Shown one piece after another: positions 18,019-27,439 of a stretch of 37,857 nucleotides of DNA. Location of the stretch: assembly GCA_964549275.1 (NCBI GenBank), contig CAZJUP010000020.1, forward strand, positions 1 to 37,857, in the 5' to 3' direction. A program made the position numbers and the translations under genes. The notes beneath the pieces are model-generated. The model was not told the origin of the DNA. It ran no database searches and saw only the letters and a program-made list of their open reading frames with translations. The stretch comes from CAZJUP01 sp964549275 (lineage in GTDB: Bacteria; Fidelibacterota; Marinisomatia; Marinisomatales; TCS55). Position 1 is the first letter of the stretch. Every line of letters begins with the position of its first letter.

Positions 18019-18495
18019 TCAGGCGGTGTTAATCGTGGCAATTGCCTGAGCGGCAATACCCTTGCCTTCGCCGATGTACCCTAAAAAATCTGTTGTAGTC
18101 GCTTTAATCGATACAGAAGATTCGTCGATTTGCATATGATAGGCAATTTGGTATTTCATTTGAGGGATAAAATCAGCGAGTTTCGGTTTCTGGAGAATGA
18201 TAATAGAATCAATATGGTCAATTTCAAATCCTGCTGCTCTAACCTTTTCTGCTGCAACCGTAAGAAAATGGCGGCTATCCGCATTTTCCCATTCTGTGCT
18301 GTTGCTGGGAAAATACTGGCCGATATCTCCCAGTCCGACGGCACCTAAAAGAGCATCGACTATGGCATGGATTAAGGCATCTCCATCTGAATGCCCTATG
18401 GCACCGGGAGCATTTGGAATTTCCACACCGCCAAGAATGAGTTTACACTCCTTTCCTAGCTGATGAACATCAAATCCAATGCCGGTTTTAATCAT
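18019..18495 (-). CDS. ispF: 2-C-methyl-D-erythritol 2,4-cyclodiphosphate synthase
   Basis: A 158-residue trimeric zinc enzyme that cyclises the ispE product and releases CMP. The metal ligands Asp9 and His11 (GIGFDVHQL) and His43 (HSDGDALIHA) match E. coli D8, H10 and H42. The CMP-binding KATTTDFLGYIGEGKGIAAQA-type block is at the C-terminus. The gene overlaps the end of ispD by 8 nt, which implies coupled translation. Confidence 0.98.
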   Translation of the reverse strand: MIKTGIGFDVHQLGKECKLILGGVEIPNAPGAIGHSDGDALIHAIVDALLGAVGLGDIGQYFPSNSTEWENADSRHFLTVAAEKVRAAGFEIDHIDSIIILQKPKLADFIPQMKYQIAYHMQIDESSVSIKATTTDFLGYIGEGKGIAAQAIATINTA

Positions 18496-19174
18496 GAAAG
18501 AATTTACTCTTGTAAATTGCCTCGGCGAAAAGCCAATCTTCAGTTGTTGTGATTTTTATATTTAGAGGAGAACCATTCACTATTCCAATTTGATACCCTA
18601 GCCGTTCGGCCAAGAAAGCTTCGTCAGTTCCATATATGTCATCTTTTATCGCCAGGTCCAAAGCTTCCTTTAGTACGGGTTTAGAAAAGATTTGTGGAGT
18701 TTGGGCATGGTGAATTTCTTCCCGTGGGAGGGTGGCAATAATTTGGTCTCCATCGATTTGTTTTATGGTGTCTTTTGCTGGTTCAGAAACAATAACACCA
18801 TCGTGACGAGGGCAGGCATCCAGGGCAGATTGAATAATAGCGGGTGTTACGAAAGGTCGAACGGCGTCATGAATACAGATATAATCTGCATCATTCGAAG
18901 CGGCTTTTAATCCCTCTGAAACTGAATCCTGTCGCCGGGCCCCTCCGGGGATAACCTGTACCGGTTTTGTGGATATAAGTGATTTAAGTTCCCGTTCAGT
19001 TTGAGTGACATCTTCTTCTTGAACAGCAACGATGATTTCTAAAACAGGGTCTAGATCTAAAAATGGCCGAATAGCATGAAACAGAAGAGGGCGGTTCCCT
19101 AACAGTTTCAGTTGTTTCTTTTCGCCAAAACGAAGCCCAGAGCCGGCCGCAGGGAAAACAGCAGATATTTTCAT
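18488..19174 (-). CDS. ispD: 2-C-methyl-D-erythritol 4-phosphate cytidylyltransferase
   Basis: A 228-residue nucleotidyltransferase that joins CTP and methylerythritol phosphate. The CTP-binding PAAGSGLRFGEKKQLKLL (8-25), GGARRQDSVSEGL, the metal-binding HDAVRPFV and the late TDEA motif are in the expected order. The gene starts the ispD-ispF-ispE set and overlaps ispF. A 52-bp AT-rich gap separates it from queA on the same strand. Confidence 0.97.
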   Translation of the reverse strand: MKISAVFPAAGSGLRFGEKKQLKLLGNRPLLFHAIRPFLDLDPVLEIIVAVQEEDVTQTERELKSLISTKPVQVIPGGARRQDSVSEGLKAASNDADYICIHDAVRPFVTPAIIQSALDACPRHDGVIVSEPAKDTIKQIDGDQIIATLPREEIHHAQTPQIFSKPVLKEALDLAIKDDIYGTDEAFLAERLGYQIGIVNGSPLNIKITTTEDWLFAEAIYKSKFFHD

Positions 19175-19226
19175 GTTAATCGAATCCTAAAAATTAAAAA
19201 TTGTTTTTAAAGTGAATTTGTCCTGC

Positions 19227-20279
19227 TTACAGGATGAGCATTGCATCACCATAACTCAAAAATTTATAGTCATTCTTTTTTGCTTCACGGTAGGCTTTCA
19301 TGATGAGGTCTCGACCGGCAAAAGCAGACACCATCATAAGAAGTGTACTTTTGGGCTGATGAAAATTTGTAATGAGCGCATCCACCATTTTAAAATCGTA
19401 AGGGGGATAAATAAATTTATCTGTCCATCCGCGTTTTGGAGAAACCTGGAAACCGGAAACGACTACGGTTTCCAGCGACCGAACTGTGGAGGTCCCCACT
19501 GCGACAACCTTCCGGCGTTTTTTCTTTGTTTCGTTAATGGCCAACGCTGTTGAGGGTGACACCTCAAAATATTCCGAATCCATTTGGTGCCGGTTTAAAT
19601 CTTCCACTTGAACAGGGCGAAAAGTTCCTAACCCGATATGGAGAGTTGTGAATTCAATTTTTGTTCCTTTATCTTTGAGACGTTTTATAAGACCATCAGT
19701 AAAATGAAGCCCTGCGGTAGGAGCGGCCACGGCACCACGGCGATCTGCATAAACAGTTTGATATCTTTTTTTGTCGCTGGGTTCTGATTCACGCTTGATG
19801 TAAGGTGGGAGGGGAGAAATCCCCACCCGATCAATCATGTCATAAATATTTTCTCCTTCATATTCGAATCGAACAACCCGTCCACCGGAAATGGTATTGT
19901 CAATGACATCACAGTGTACTTTTTTTGTGAACATGAGTTTGTTGCCAATTCGAACTTTCCGAGCCGGTTTAACCATAACTTCCCACAAATCATTTTCCAA
20001 TTCTCTGAGCAGAAAAACTTCAACTTTTGCATCAGTCCGATCTTTACTGGCATAAAGTCTAGCCGGAAAAACTTTGGTGTTATTCATCATGATTAAATCA
20101 TTTTTTCTAAAGTATTCCGGCAGATTGTGAAACTTTTTATGTTCGATTTCTCCCGTATCTCTTCGAATCACCATAAGTTTGGCGTGATCTCGTCTTTGGG
20201 AGGGATACTGCGCGATATATTTTTCTGGTAAGGCGTAATCAAAATCTGCCAGTTTGAATTTGGGTTTTTTATTTATCAT
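19227..20279 (-). CDS. queA: S-adenosylmethionine:tRNA ribosyltransferase-isomerase
   Basis: A 350-residue QueA, which moves ribose from S-adenosylmethionine to the modified guanine in the wobble position of certain tRNAs and forms epoxyqueuosine. Recognisable blocks are FDYALPEKYIAQYP near the N-terminus, DLIMMNNTKVFPARL, GAVAAPTAGLHFT, the LHIGLGTFRPV stretch and FHQPKSTLLMMVSAFAG near the end. Length is standard. The start overlaps the ruvB stop by 4 nt (ATGA). No other queuosine gene is visible in the window. Confidence 0.98.
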   Translation of the reverse strand: MINKKPKFKLADFDYALPEKYIAQYPSQRRDHAKLMVIRRDTGEIEHKKFHNLPEYFRKNDLIMMNNTKVFPARLYASKDRTDAKVEVFLLRELENDLWEVMVKPARKVRIGNKLMFTKKVHCDVIDNTISGGRVVRFEYEGENIYDMIDRVGISPLPPYIKRESEPSDKKRYQTVYADRRGAVAAPTAGLHFTDGLIKRLKDKGTKIEFTTLHIGLGTFRPVQVEDLNRHQMDSEYFEVSPSTALAINETKKKRRKVVAVGTSTVRSLETVVVSGFQVSPKRGWTDKFIYPPYDFKMVDALITNFHQPKSTLLMMVSAFAGRDLIMKAYREAKKNDYKFLSYGDAMLIL

Positions 20280-21298
20280 TCAAATAACCTTTGTTGTTTT
20301 TCTGTAAGGGTTCTGCCTAAAAGTGTGTAGGCTTTTTCTTGTGCAATACGGCCCCGGGCTGTTCGTTGAATAAACCCTTCTTTAATCAAAAACGGTTCAT
20401 AGACGTCCTCAATTGTTGTGGCATCTTCGCTTACAGCCACTGCCAGAGAACTTACGCCCACCGGTCCGCCGTTAAATTTGTCAATTAGGGAGGATAGAAT
20501 TATGCGATCCATGTCATCCAGTCCATGCTCATCAATTCCGAGAGTTGTGAGAGAACTCTTTGCCACCTCCAGTGTTATTTTTCCATTTGCTTTTACCTGG
20601 GCATAATCTCGGGTTCGCCTGAGAATACGATTGGCGATTCGGGGCGTTCCTCTTGAGCGGCGGGCAATTTCCCGTGCGCCATCATGATCAATTTCTACAT
20701 TTAAAATATCTGCAGAGCGGGACAGAATCTGAAATAAATCTTCCGGATCGTAATAATCTACCCGCAACACCACACCAAAACGATCCCGAAGGGGTGAAGT
20801 AAGATTACCCAGGCGAGTTGTGGCACCCACAAGGGTGAAGGGCTCAACATTGAGTTGAACACTTCTGGCGCTGGGTCCTTTATCAATCATAATTTCAATT
20901 CTGTAATCTTCCATGGCGGAATATAGGTATTCCTCAACAACGGAATTAAGGCGGTGAATCTCATCAACGAAAAAGACATCTCTGTGCTGAAGATTGGTCA
21001 GGATACCCGCCAAATCGCCTGCCCGTTCCAACACAGGGCCGGAAGTTTGTTTCAGGCTAACTCCCATTTCTTTGGCGACAATGTTGGATAAGGTAGTCTT
21101 TCCCAATCCGGGAGGACCGAAAAGCAAAACATGGTCTAAAGCTTCATTTCTGTTTTTTGCTGCTTCAATGTAAAGCTTAAGGCTGTCCACCACTTCTTTT
21201 TGGCCGATAAATTCATCCATTTGTGCAGGACGAAGAGACTTTTCAACGACAATATCTTCTTCGAAGGGGGTAGGATCTGTTATATGGATTTCAGTCAT
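20276..21298 (-). CDS. ruvB: Holliday junction branch-migration ATPase RuvB
   Basis: A 340-residue AAA+ motor that drives branch migration with RuvA. Walker A GPPGLGKT is at 61-68 and Walker B DEIH at 112-115. Sensor and arginine-finger blocks (TLVGATTRLGNLTSPLRDRF) and the C-terminal winged helix (EPFLIKEGFIQRTARGR) follow. ruvA and ruvC are not adjacent. ruvB heads the long cluster that continues through queA and the isp genes. The terminator of the tkt unit ends only about 50 nt upstream, so a promoter must lie in that short gap or overlap the hairpin. Confidence 0.98.
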   Translation of the reverse strand: MTEIHITDPTPFEEDIVVEKSLRPAQMDEFIGQKEVVDSLKLYIEAAKNRNEALDHVLLFGPPGLGKTTLSNIVAKEMGVSLKQTSGPVLERAGDLAGILTNLQHRDVFFVDEIHRLNSVVEEYLYSAMEDYRIEIMIDKGPSARSVQLNVEPFTLVGATTRLGNLTSPLRDRFGVVLRVDYYDPEDLFQILSRSADILNVEIDHDGAREIARRSRGTPRIANRILRRTRDYAQVKANGKITLEVAKSSLTTLGIDEHGLDDMDRIILSSLIDKFNGGPVGVSSLAVAVSEDATTIEDVYEPFLIKEGFIQRTARGRIAQEKAYTLLGRTLTEKQQRLFE

Positions 21299-21347
21299 GC
21301 AGGTGCCAAAATAGAATTAAGTGGGCATTTTCGCGGGTGAAAGGTAC

Positions 21348-21405
21348 AAAAATGAGAGGGGGGTCGTCAAATTTATTAGAGAAGAATTCCCCCTCAATCA
21401 TTTTT
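21348..21405 (-). terminator. Rho-independent terminator after the transketolase gene
   Basis: On the minus strand, AAAATGA plus GAGGGGG pairs with CCCCCTC plus TCATTTT, with a 2-nt bulge and a loop of about 25 nt. It ends in a short T-run. It starts about 20 nt past the transketolase stop and separates the uvrA-tkt unit from ruvB. Confidence 0.65.
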
Positions 21406-21426
21406 ACTCATTGCCTTTTAAATGAA

Positions 21427-23751
21427 TTATTCTTTCGGTATACTATTCTGTAACACGGAGAGGCGTTGGTTCCTTTCATCGGCAAACAGTTGAATTCCTT
21501 TCCAAACACTGTTCGGGTCCAAGTGCGCTTCGGCTACAATTTGTTCAACAGAACCCCCCGTCCGCCAACGATTATCCCAATCAGAAGAAAGGGAATACTC
21601 TTCTACAACAGGGTTGGCCATCCATTTATGCATAAGACGACGGGCACCATTGGTAATAATCATCATATCGTTCCATTCTTTGGGGTCTATGATGCTGTTT
21701 TTATAAGTGTCCGTCTGGCGCTGGAAGAGTTCCCAGGAAACAGCCGCCACAATTTTGACATTGGGGCCTACTGCCATCAATTTTGGAAGCAGTTTAACCA
21801 CAGATTCGGTGGAACTGGTTCCTCTTACTACTACGACCCCTTCTTTGGGTTTCCCGTCCTCAAAGTCTTTTATAAGATATGCGCCTTTCGCTGCCTCTAA
21901 AAAAGAAGCCATTCCCAAAGTTTTGCGATCAGGAATTTCCACAGGAGGTCTTGTCAGGTGTACGGCGACAATAGGGGCATCTGTACTTAAAGCCGCTGCC
22001 AAGGCAGGGGCCACTTCGTTGTGCTCCCAAGGATGGATATTGATTACGTGTCCATCCGGAAACAGTTGCGTTACTCCCGGTGCAAATATTCCAAAATGTG
22101 TTCGGCTGTCTTCGGCGGTCTCCGGACCGGAATGGCCCGCCACCCAAATTACTTTTCCGACTTTAAAATCAGAATCTTGTGCAATTTGACTGAACAGCCT
22201 CATGGCACCATACTTTAGGTAACTGAAGGAACCATAAGTACTCATGGCACCATAAAATCCGTTAAAATCTCTATAGGTATTTTCGTTGAAATTTACACTG
22301 GCAAGGCCCGCCAGCATTCCGGAATTAGCAAACTCTGTTATTCCCTGAGGCATAAGTGGGCTGTCCGGATTTGTTTTTCGGTTGTACATTCCCAGGTCCG
22401 GTTGTCCGTTCCATCCCTTGGCAAAGCCGGAAATATTTGTGGAATCTGCCAAATCAGCGCTCATGGCTATAACCAACGGCCTTCCATATTCTTTAATAGA
22501 ATGTGAATTAATGTAACTGGCATATTTCGAAAAGCCCACACGGTTTGGCTGTTTTTCTCCCGGTTTTGCGAATAATTCATCCGGAAGTGCATCCACATTG
22601 AACAGAGTTTTATCCAGAGATGGATTTTTTTCTGTTACTCTGCATCCATTAATATTTTCCGGTACGGATTCTCCCAGTTCAATAAGGGTATGTGCCAAGT
22701 AATCCACAAGGTCTTGATCCTTTTCCATCACAGAAAAAACGGTTTTAAATAAGGAAGAGGCCTGAGAAACTTGCTCATCCCATGTTTCCGGTGCAGGCTG
22801 GCCAATCCCTTCGAATTCTATCCCATATTTTTCAGAAAAATCCCGTTTCGTTTTCCAGAATAAATCAGAGTTTCGTTTATGGGCGGCTCCATGGCTGACA
22901 TTATCGTATTTATAGTAACCGCGGCCCTTTCTCATTTTTGCATATAAAACCTTGGGTTGGTCCGGTTTTGCCTTTTCCACTAAAAGCCGATAATATGCTT
23001 CTGTTAGGGATTCCCAATCTTCCCCATCCAGAGTGCCTTCTACATGCCAGCCGTGGGAACCAAACCAGTCTTCCGGTGTGCCATACATCACGTCGCTGAA
23101 TGGCCGGTCATCAATCCCAAAATCATTCCAATCCATAAAATAAACTAGGTTTCCCAAGCCAAGACCATAGGCAGAATTCAGAGTTTCGTGAGATGCGCCG
23201 GCAGTAAAGCCTCCTTCTCCTTCGAAAGCAAATACTTTTGTCTCAGGAACATGAGCCAATTTTAGGGCCAGGGCTTCGCCGGCAGCGGCAGGGGAGCCAT
23301 GTCCACTCGGACCCGTATTAAATTTAAAAAACAGAGTTTTTCCTTCCATTTCCGCATGGCCGGGCAGACCGCCGTTTTGACGGAGTGTTAATAAATCTTC
23401 CCAAACCAGTTGGAATTTTTCACCTTTGAAGTGAGCGTATTTTTCATCTCCTGTTTGTATGTGTTTAATTCGAAGCGCTTCATTAAGAACAGCCAATGTG
23501 GCATATACCATGGGATTGGCATGACCAGCCACGAGAACATATCTGTCGGCAAATCGTTTTCCGGCTTCCCGAATATCCCAGCGCATAGCGCCGGAAAGAA
23601 GCGTGGCCACCATACCATGTACCTTGGATCGGGACCCTCCGGGATGTCCGCTCTGCCTTAGATTTAACATAATGTCAATACACTGGTCAATCAGGTCTTT
23701 TGTTTTTTCCCAGTGGGGAAATACGTGTTTTAATTCAGATACTGTTTTCAA
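21427..23751 (-). CDS. Divergent transketolase-like thiamine-diphosphate enzyme
   Basis: At 774 residues this is about 100 longer than ordinary transketolase but has the same domain order. The N-terminal TPP domain shows SGHPGG (34-39), the magnesium/TPP motif as GEG (178-180, normally GDG) and Asn209 in DWNDFGID. The pyrimidine domain has the activating Glu473 in QGITEFANSGMLAGLA and a His540 block (AGHSGPETAEDSRTHFG) matching the transketolase active-site His. A C-terminal domain follows. The likely reaction is two-carbon transfer between sugar phosphates, but insertions and the changed TPP motif leave the substrate uncertain. The gene overlaps uvrA by 17 nt, so the two are cotranscribed. 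Confidence 0.85.
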   Translation of the reverse strand: MKTVSELKHVFPHWEKTKDLIDQCIDIMLNLRQSGHPGGSRSKVHGMVATLLSGAMRWDIREAGKRFADRYVLVAGHANPMVYATLAVLNEALRIKHIQTGDEKYAHFKGEKFQLVWEDLLTLRQNGGLPGHAEMEGKTLFFKFNTGPSGHGSPAAAGEALALKLAHVPETKVFAFEGEGGFTAGASHETLNSAYGLGLGNLVYFMDWNDFGIDDRPFSDVMYGTPEDWFGSHGWHVEGTLDGEDWESLTEAYYRLLVEKAKPDQPKVLYAKMRKGRGYYKYDNVSHGAAHKRNSDLFWKTKRDFSEKYGIEFEGIGQPAPETWDEQVSQASSLFKTVFSVMEKDQDLVDYLAHTLIELGESVPENINGCRVTEKNPSLDKTLFNVDALPDELFAKPGEKQPNRVGFSKYASYINSHSIKEYGRPLVIAMSADLADSTNISGFAKGWNGQPDLGMYNRKTNPDSPLMPQGITEFANSGMLAGLASVNFNENTYRDFNGFYGAMSTYGSFSYLKYGAMRLFSQIAQDSDFKVGKVIWVAGHSGPETAEDSRTHFGIFAPGVTQLFPDGHVINIHPWEHNEVAPALAAALSTDAPIVAVHLTRPPVEIPDRKTLGMASFLEAAKGAYLIKDFEDGKPKEGVVVVRGTSSTESVVKLLPKLMAVGPNVKIVAAVSWELFQRQTDTYKNSIIDPKEWNDMMIITNGARRLMHKWMANPVVEEYSLSSDWDNRWRTGGSVEQIVAEAHLDPNSVWKGIQLFADERNQRLSVLQNSIPKE

Positions 23752-26593
23752 GAGAACCCCCTTGTTTTTTATGAATGAGTTGTTTGAGATAGGCAGCCGT
23801 ATACGACGCCTCTTTATGAATTAAATCTTCCGGTAATCCGCAAAAAATTACTTCTCCCCCGTCATCTCCACCTTCCGGTCCTAAATCTATGATCCAATCT
23901 GCGCTTTTTATTACATCAAGATTATGTTCTATAACAACAACCGTGTTTCCTCGATCTACCAAACGCTGAAGGACGGCCAGCAGCATTTTAACATCTTCAA
24001 AGTGGAGGCCCGTTGTAGGTTCATCCAAAATATAGAATGCCCTGTCTTTACTTACACGAGAGAGTTCTGTGGCTAATTTAACACGCTGAGCTTCACCGCC
24101 GGATAGTGTTGTTGCCTGTTGCCCGAGACGGATATACCCCAACCCCACCTCAAATAAAGTGGTAAGTTTCTTTTTAACCGGTGGAATATTTTTGAAAAAG
24201 TCCAAAGCTTCTTCTACGGACATAGCCAAAACATCTGCAATGGTTTTGCCCTTGTATTTGATTTCAAGTGTTTCCCGGTTATATCTGGCTCCTTTACAGA
24301 CTTCGCAGGTCACGTAGACATCGGGGAGAAAATTCATTTCAATTTTAATAATGCCGTCCCCTTCGCAGGCTTCACACCGTCCTCCCTTTACGTTGAATGA
24401 AAATCGTCCAGGTTTATACCCCCGAATTTTAGATTCAGGAAGCTGGGAAAATAAATCCCGAATAAACGTAAAAACACCGGTATATGTCGCCGGATTTGAC
24501 CGGGGTGTTCGTCCGATGGGCTTTTGGTCGATGTCGACAACTTTGTCGATATATTGCACTCCTGCAATTTCTTTATGAGGCAAGGGATAGGCTCGGGCGC
24601 CATGGAGAGATTTATGTAAAACGGGGTAAAGCGTTTCATTGACAAGTGTGCTTTTTCCGCTCCCGGAAACACCGGTGACCACGACCATTTTCCCCAGTGG
24701 GAAATTCACATTAATTTTTTTAAGATTATTCCCCATGGCCTCTTTAATCTCCAGGGATCGTCCATTTCCACTTCTCCGTTGCCTCGGTATAGGAATTTCT
24801 CTATTTCCTGATAAATACTGCCCCGTAATAGATTTTTTATTTTTTAAAATGGCTTTTGGTTTACCGGAAAATATGATTTTACCCCCATGTTCTCCGGCAC
24901 CGGGGCCCAGATCAATAAGTTGGTCCGCAGCTTCCATGGTTTCCTGATCATGTTCCACTACAATAATGGAATTTCCCAAATCCCGCAATTTTTTTAGCGT
25001 GCCCAATAACCGTCCGTTATCTCTGGGATGTAGGCCAATGGACGGTTCATCAAGAATGTATAACACACCCACCAGTTGAGAGCCGATTTGAGTGGCCAAA
25101 CGAATGCGCTGCGCTTCCCCCCCGGATAATGTGGCGGCAGAACGATCCAGAGTTAAATAATCTAATCCCACATCTACGAGAAAAGTGAGCCGTTCCACGA
25201 CTTCCTTTAAAATTTGATCCGCAATAATGGCGTCTGTTTTACCTAACTTAACGGATTTAAAAAAGACCAGGGATTGTTTAATAGAATAGGCAGAAATTTC
25301 TCCCAGGCTCTTTTGTCCGACGGTAACCGCTCTGCTTTCTTTTTTGAGTCGTGCACCGTCACATTCGGGACAGGCCCGCATACTCATAAATTGTTCAATC
25401 CAATCTCGAATATGGTTAGACTTGGTTTGTTTGTATCGGCGCATCAGGTTTGGAATGGCTCCCTCCCATCCGCCGGAATATGTCCCCGACCAGCGGTCAG
25501 ATGTATATTTCATTTTCAATTTTTGAGAGCCGGTTCCATAAAGAAGAATCTCGCGAATACCTGGCTCTAATTTTATCCAGGATGTTGTGAAATTAAAATT
25601 GTAATGTCTGGCCAAACTCTTAAGGATGCTGCCGTACCAGTTTCCACGAGGTTGCTCCCCAAGAGGAGCCACTGCACCTTGAATAATGGATTTATTTTTA
25701 TCCGGGACCACCAGTTCGGGGTCAATTTCCATTTGGGATCCCAATCCGTCACAATGAGGGCAAGCCCCATATGGAGAATTAAACGAAAACATCCGCGGTG
25801 CCAATTCTTCCATGGATACTTCGCAATGCGGACAGGCAAAATGCTCACTGAACAAATGGTCTTTATTCGGTAGTTCATGGACGAGAATTAAACCAGACCC
25901 TATTTTTAATCCCAATTCCACCGATTCTGTGAGCCGTTCATGATAATCGTCTTCCAAAACGAGCCTGTCTATAACCACTTCAATGGAATGTTTTTTGTTT
26001 TTTTCCAGTTTCAGGGGTTCATCTACGGAATGAATCTTTCCATCCACACGAACCCGGAGAAATCCTTCCCTGCGAATTTCTTCGAAGACACCCTTGTGCT
26101 GGCCTTTTCGACCCCGTACCACAGGAGCCATAATGTAAATACGGGAGCCCTCTCCAAACTTTATAACAGTATCGACAATCTGTTGTACGGTTTGTCGCTG
26201 AATGGGTCGACTGCAGATCCAGCAATGGGGCTTACCGATGTGAGCAAAAAGCAATCGGAGGTAATCATGAATTTCGGTTACGGTTCCCACCGTAGAACGG
26301 GGGTTTCTTGCAGTAGCTTTTTGTTCAATGGAAATGGCAGGAGAGAGTCCTTCAATGGTATCCATATCCGGTTTTTCCATTAGACCGAGAAATTGCCGCG
26401 CATAGGACGAAAGGGATTCTACATACCTGCGCTGACCTTCAGCATAGATGGTGTCAAAAACCAGAGAACTTTTTCCCGACCCGGATAACCCGGTGACGAC
26501 AACCAGTTTATTGCGCTCGATTTCTACATCAATATTTTTTAGGTTATGCTGGCGAGCGCCTTTAATTGTGATTTTATTTGCTGGTGTTGTCAT
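23735..26593 (-). CDS. uvrA: Excinuclease ABC subunit A
   Basis: A 952-residue UvrA, the damage sensor of nucleotide excision repair. It has two ABC ATPase modules. The first has Walker A GLSGSGKSS (35-43), a zinc site (CWICSRP ... CPHCEVS) and a signature LSGGEAQRIRLA. The second has Walker A GVSGSGKST, the zinc finger CEACEGDG ... CEVCKGARY and LSGGEAQRVKLATEL. Length and order are standard. It is the first gene of a two-gene unit with the transketolase-like gene and is divergent from yqgE. Confidence 0.99.
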   Translation of the reverse strand: MTTPANKITIKGARQHNLKNIDVEIERNKLVVVTGLSGSGKSSLVFDTIYAEGQRRYVESLSSYARQFLGLMEKPDMDTIEGLSPAISIEQKATARNPRSTVGTVTEIHDYLRLLFAHIGKPHCWICSRPIQRQTVQQIVDTVIKFGEGSRIYIMAPVVRGRKGQHKGVFEEIRREGFLRVRVDGKIHSVDEPLKLEKNKKHSIEVVIDRLVLEDDYHERLTESVELGLKIGSGLILVHELPNKDHLFSEHFACPHCEVSMEELAPRMFSFNSPYGACPHCDGLGSQMEIDPELVVPDKNKSIIQGAVAPLGEQPRGNWYGSILKSLARHYNFNFTTSWIKLEPGIREILLYGTGSQKLKMKYTSDRWSGTYSGGWEGAIPNLMRRYKQTKSNHIRDWIEQFMSMRACPECDGARLKKESRAVTVGQKSLGEISAYSIKQSLVFFKSVKLGKTDAIIADQILKEVVERLTFLVDVGLDYLTLDRSAATLSGGEAQRIRLATQIGSQLVGVLYILDEPSIGLHPRDNGRLLGTLKKLRDLGNSIIVVEHDQETMEAADQLIDLGPGAGEHGGKIIFSGKPKAILKNKKSITGQYLSGNREIPIPRQRRSGNGRSLEIKEAMGNNLKKINVNFPLGKMVVVTGVSGSGKSTLVNETLYPVLHKSLHGARAYPLPHKEIAGVQYIDKVVDIDQKPIGRTPRSNPATYTGVFTFIRDLFSQLPESKIRGYKPGRFSFNVKGGRCEACEGDGIIKIEMNFLPDVYVTCEVCKGARYNRETLEIKYKGKTIADVLAMSVEEALDFFKNIPPVKKKLTTLFEVGLGYIRLGQQATTLSGGEAQRVKLATELSRVSKDRAFYILDEPTTGLHFEDVKMLLAVLQRLVDRGNTVVVIEHNLDVIKSADWIIDLGPEGGDDGGEVIFCGLPEDLIHKEASYTAAYLKQLIHKKQGGSLENSI

Positions 26594-26643
26594 TTAAAAA
26601 TGAATGAATTTGATGATAATTACCTTGAAACAGAACGTCACAG

Positions 26644-26671
26644 AATTTACGACTTTTCATGCCCCATTCAA
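26644..26671 (-). promoter_or_regulatory. Weak candidate promoter for uvrA
   Basis: In the 113-bp gap between the divergent uvrA and yqgE genes, minus-strand TTGAAT (26666-26671) and TAAATT (26644-26649) are 16 nt apart. The match is moderate and the spacing is one short of ideal. I see no convincing LexA-type operator in the gap and no clear promoter for yqgE. Confidence 0.25.
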
Positions 26672-26706
26672 AAAACGATTTACTGAAATCTTAGAGGTTT
26701 CCTTTT

Positions 26707-27300
26707 ATGGACATCCACAGGTTTATCGTCGTACATTTTGCCATGAATTCTCTTAAAAATCATCTTCTCATTTCCATGCCTCACCTCCAGGATCCCTATT
26801 TTTCACGATCGGTTGTCTTTTTATGCGAACACAACAAGGATGGTGCCATGGGGGTCATCATAAATAAACCATTTGAGGATCCGGAATTGAAATCTTTGTT
26901 TACAGGATTTTTTGAAGAGAAGCAGAATATATTGGAAATTGTCCCCAAGGTCTATTTTGGCGGACCGGTCATGGTGGAAAGAGGAATTGTTCTCCATGCC
27001 GGAGACTATAGGTCAGACGGAACTGTAACCATTTCAGAAGAATTTTCTATGACAAGCAGCAAAACCATTCTTCAGGACATTTCCAAAGATGAAGGGCCAA
27101 ATCAATACAGACTTGTTTTGGGTCATGCCGGATGGTCTTCGGGGCAGTTAGAAAGAGAAATTGAAAATGGAGATTGGCTGCTACAGGAGACAACGCCCAA
27201 ATTTCTTTTTGAAACGCCGGATAAAAACCTGTGGAAAGCCGCAGCAGCTACCTTTGGAATTGACATAGACCATTTTGTCGGATTGGGCGGTCAGGCCTGA
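26707..27300 (+). CDS. yqgE: YqgE/AlgH (UPF0301) family protein
   Basis: A 197-residue protein of the UPF0301 family. The characteristic blocks are HLLISMPHLQDPYFSRSVVFLCEH, DGAMGVIINKP, YFGGPV and RLVLGHAGWSSGQLEREI. The biochemical role is unknown. AlgH was named for an effect on alginate regulation in Pseudomonas, and a nucleotide-linked role has been suspected. The first ATG at 26707 has AGAGG at usable spacing. A second in-frame ATG at 26743 begins exactly where most homologues begin but lacks a ribosome binding site, so the true start is uncertain by 12 residues. Confidence 0.93.
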   Translation: MDIHRFIVVHFAMNSLKNHLLISMPHLQDPYFSRSVVFLCEHNKDGAMGVIINKPFEDPELKSLFTGFFEEKQNILEIVPKVYFGGPVMVERGIVLHAGDYRSDGTVTISEEFSMTSSKTILQDISKDEGPNQYRLVLGHAGWSSGQLEREIENGDWLLQETTPKFLFETPDKNLWKAAAATFGIDIDHFVGLGGQA

Positions 27301-27382
27301 AACACGGGTTTTTTGTTTAATATTTTTACATATTGAATTAAAACGCCACTAGCGGTGCCACGATTCCCAGGTATTGAAATGC

Positions 27383-27412
27383 TTGGGTAATATGGTGAAA
27401 TTCAGGTAATAT
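27383..27412 (+). promoter_or_regulatory. Candidate promoter for the serpin gene
   Basis: TTGGGT (27383-27388) and TAATAT (27407-27412) are separated by 18 nt and lie about 28 nt upstream of the serpin ATG. The -10 match is good and the -35 moderate. The yqgE-serpin gap (139 bp) shows no convincing terminator, so read-through is also possible. Confidence 0.4.
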
Positions 27413-27439
27413 GTTTGTGAATATAAATTGGGGAATTCT

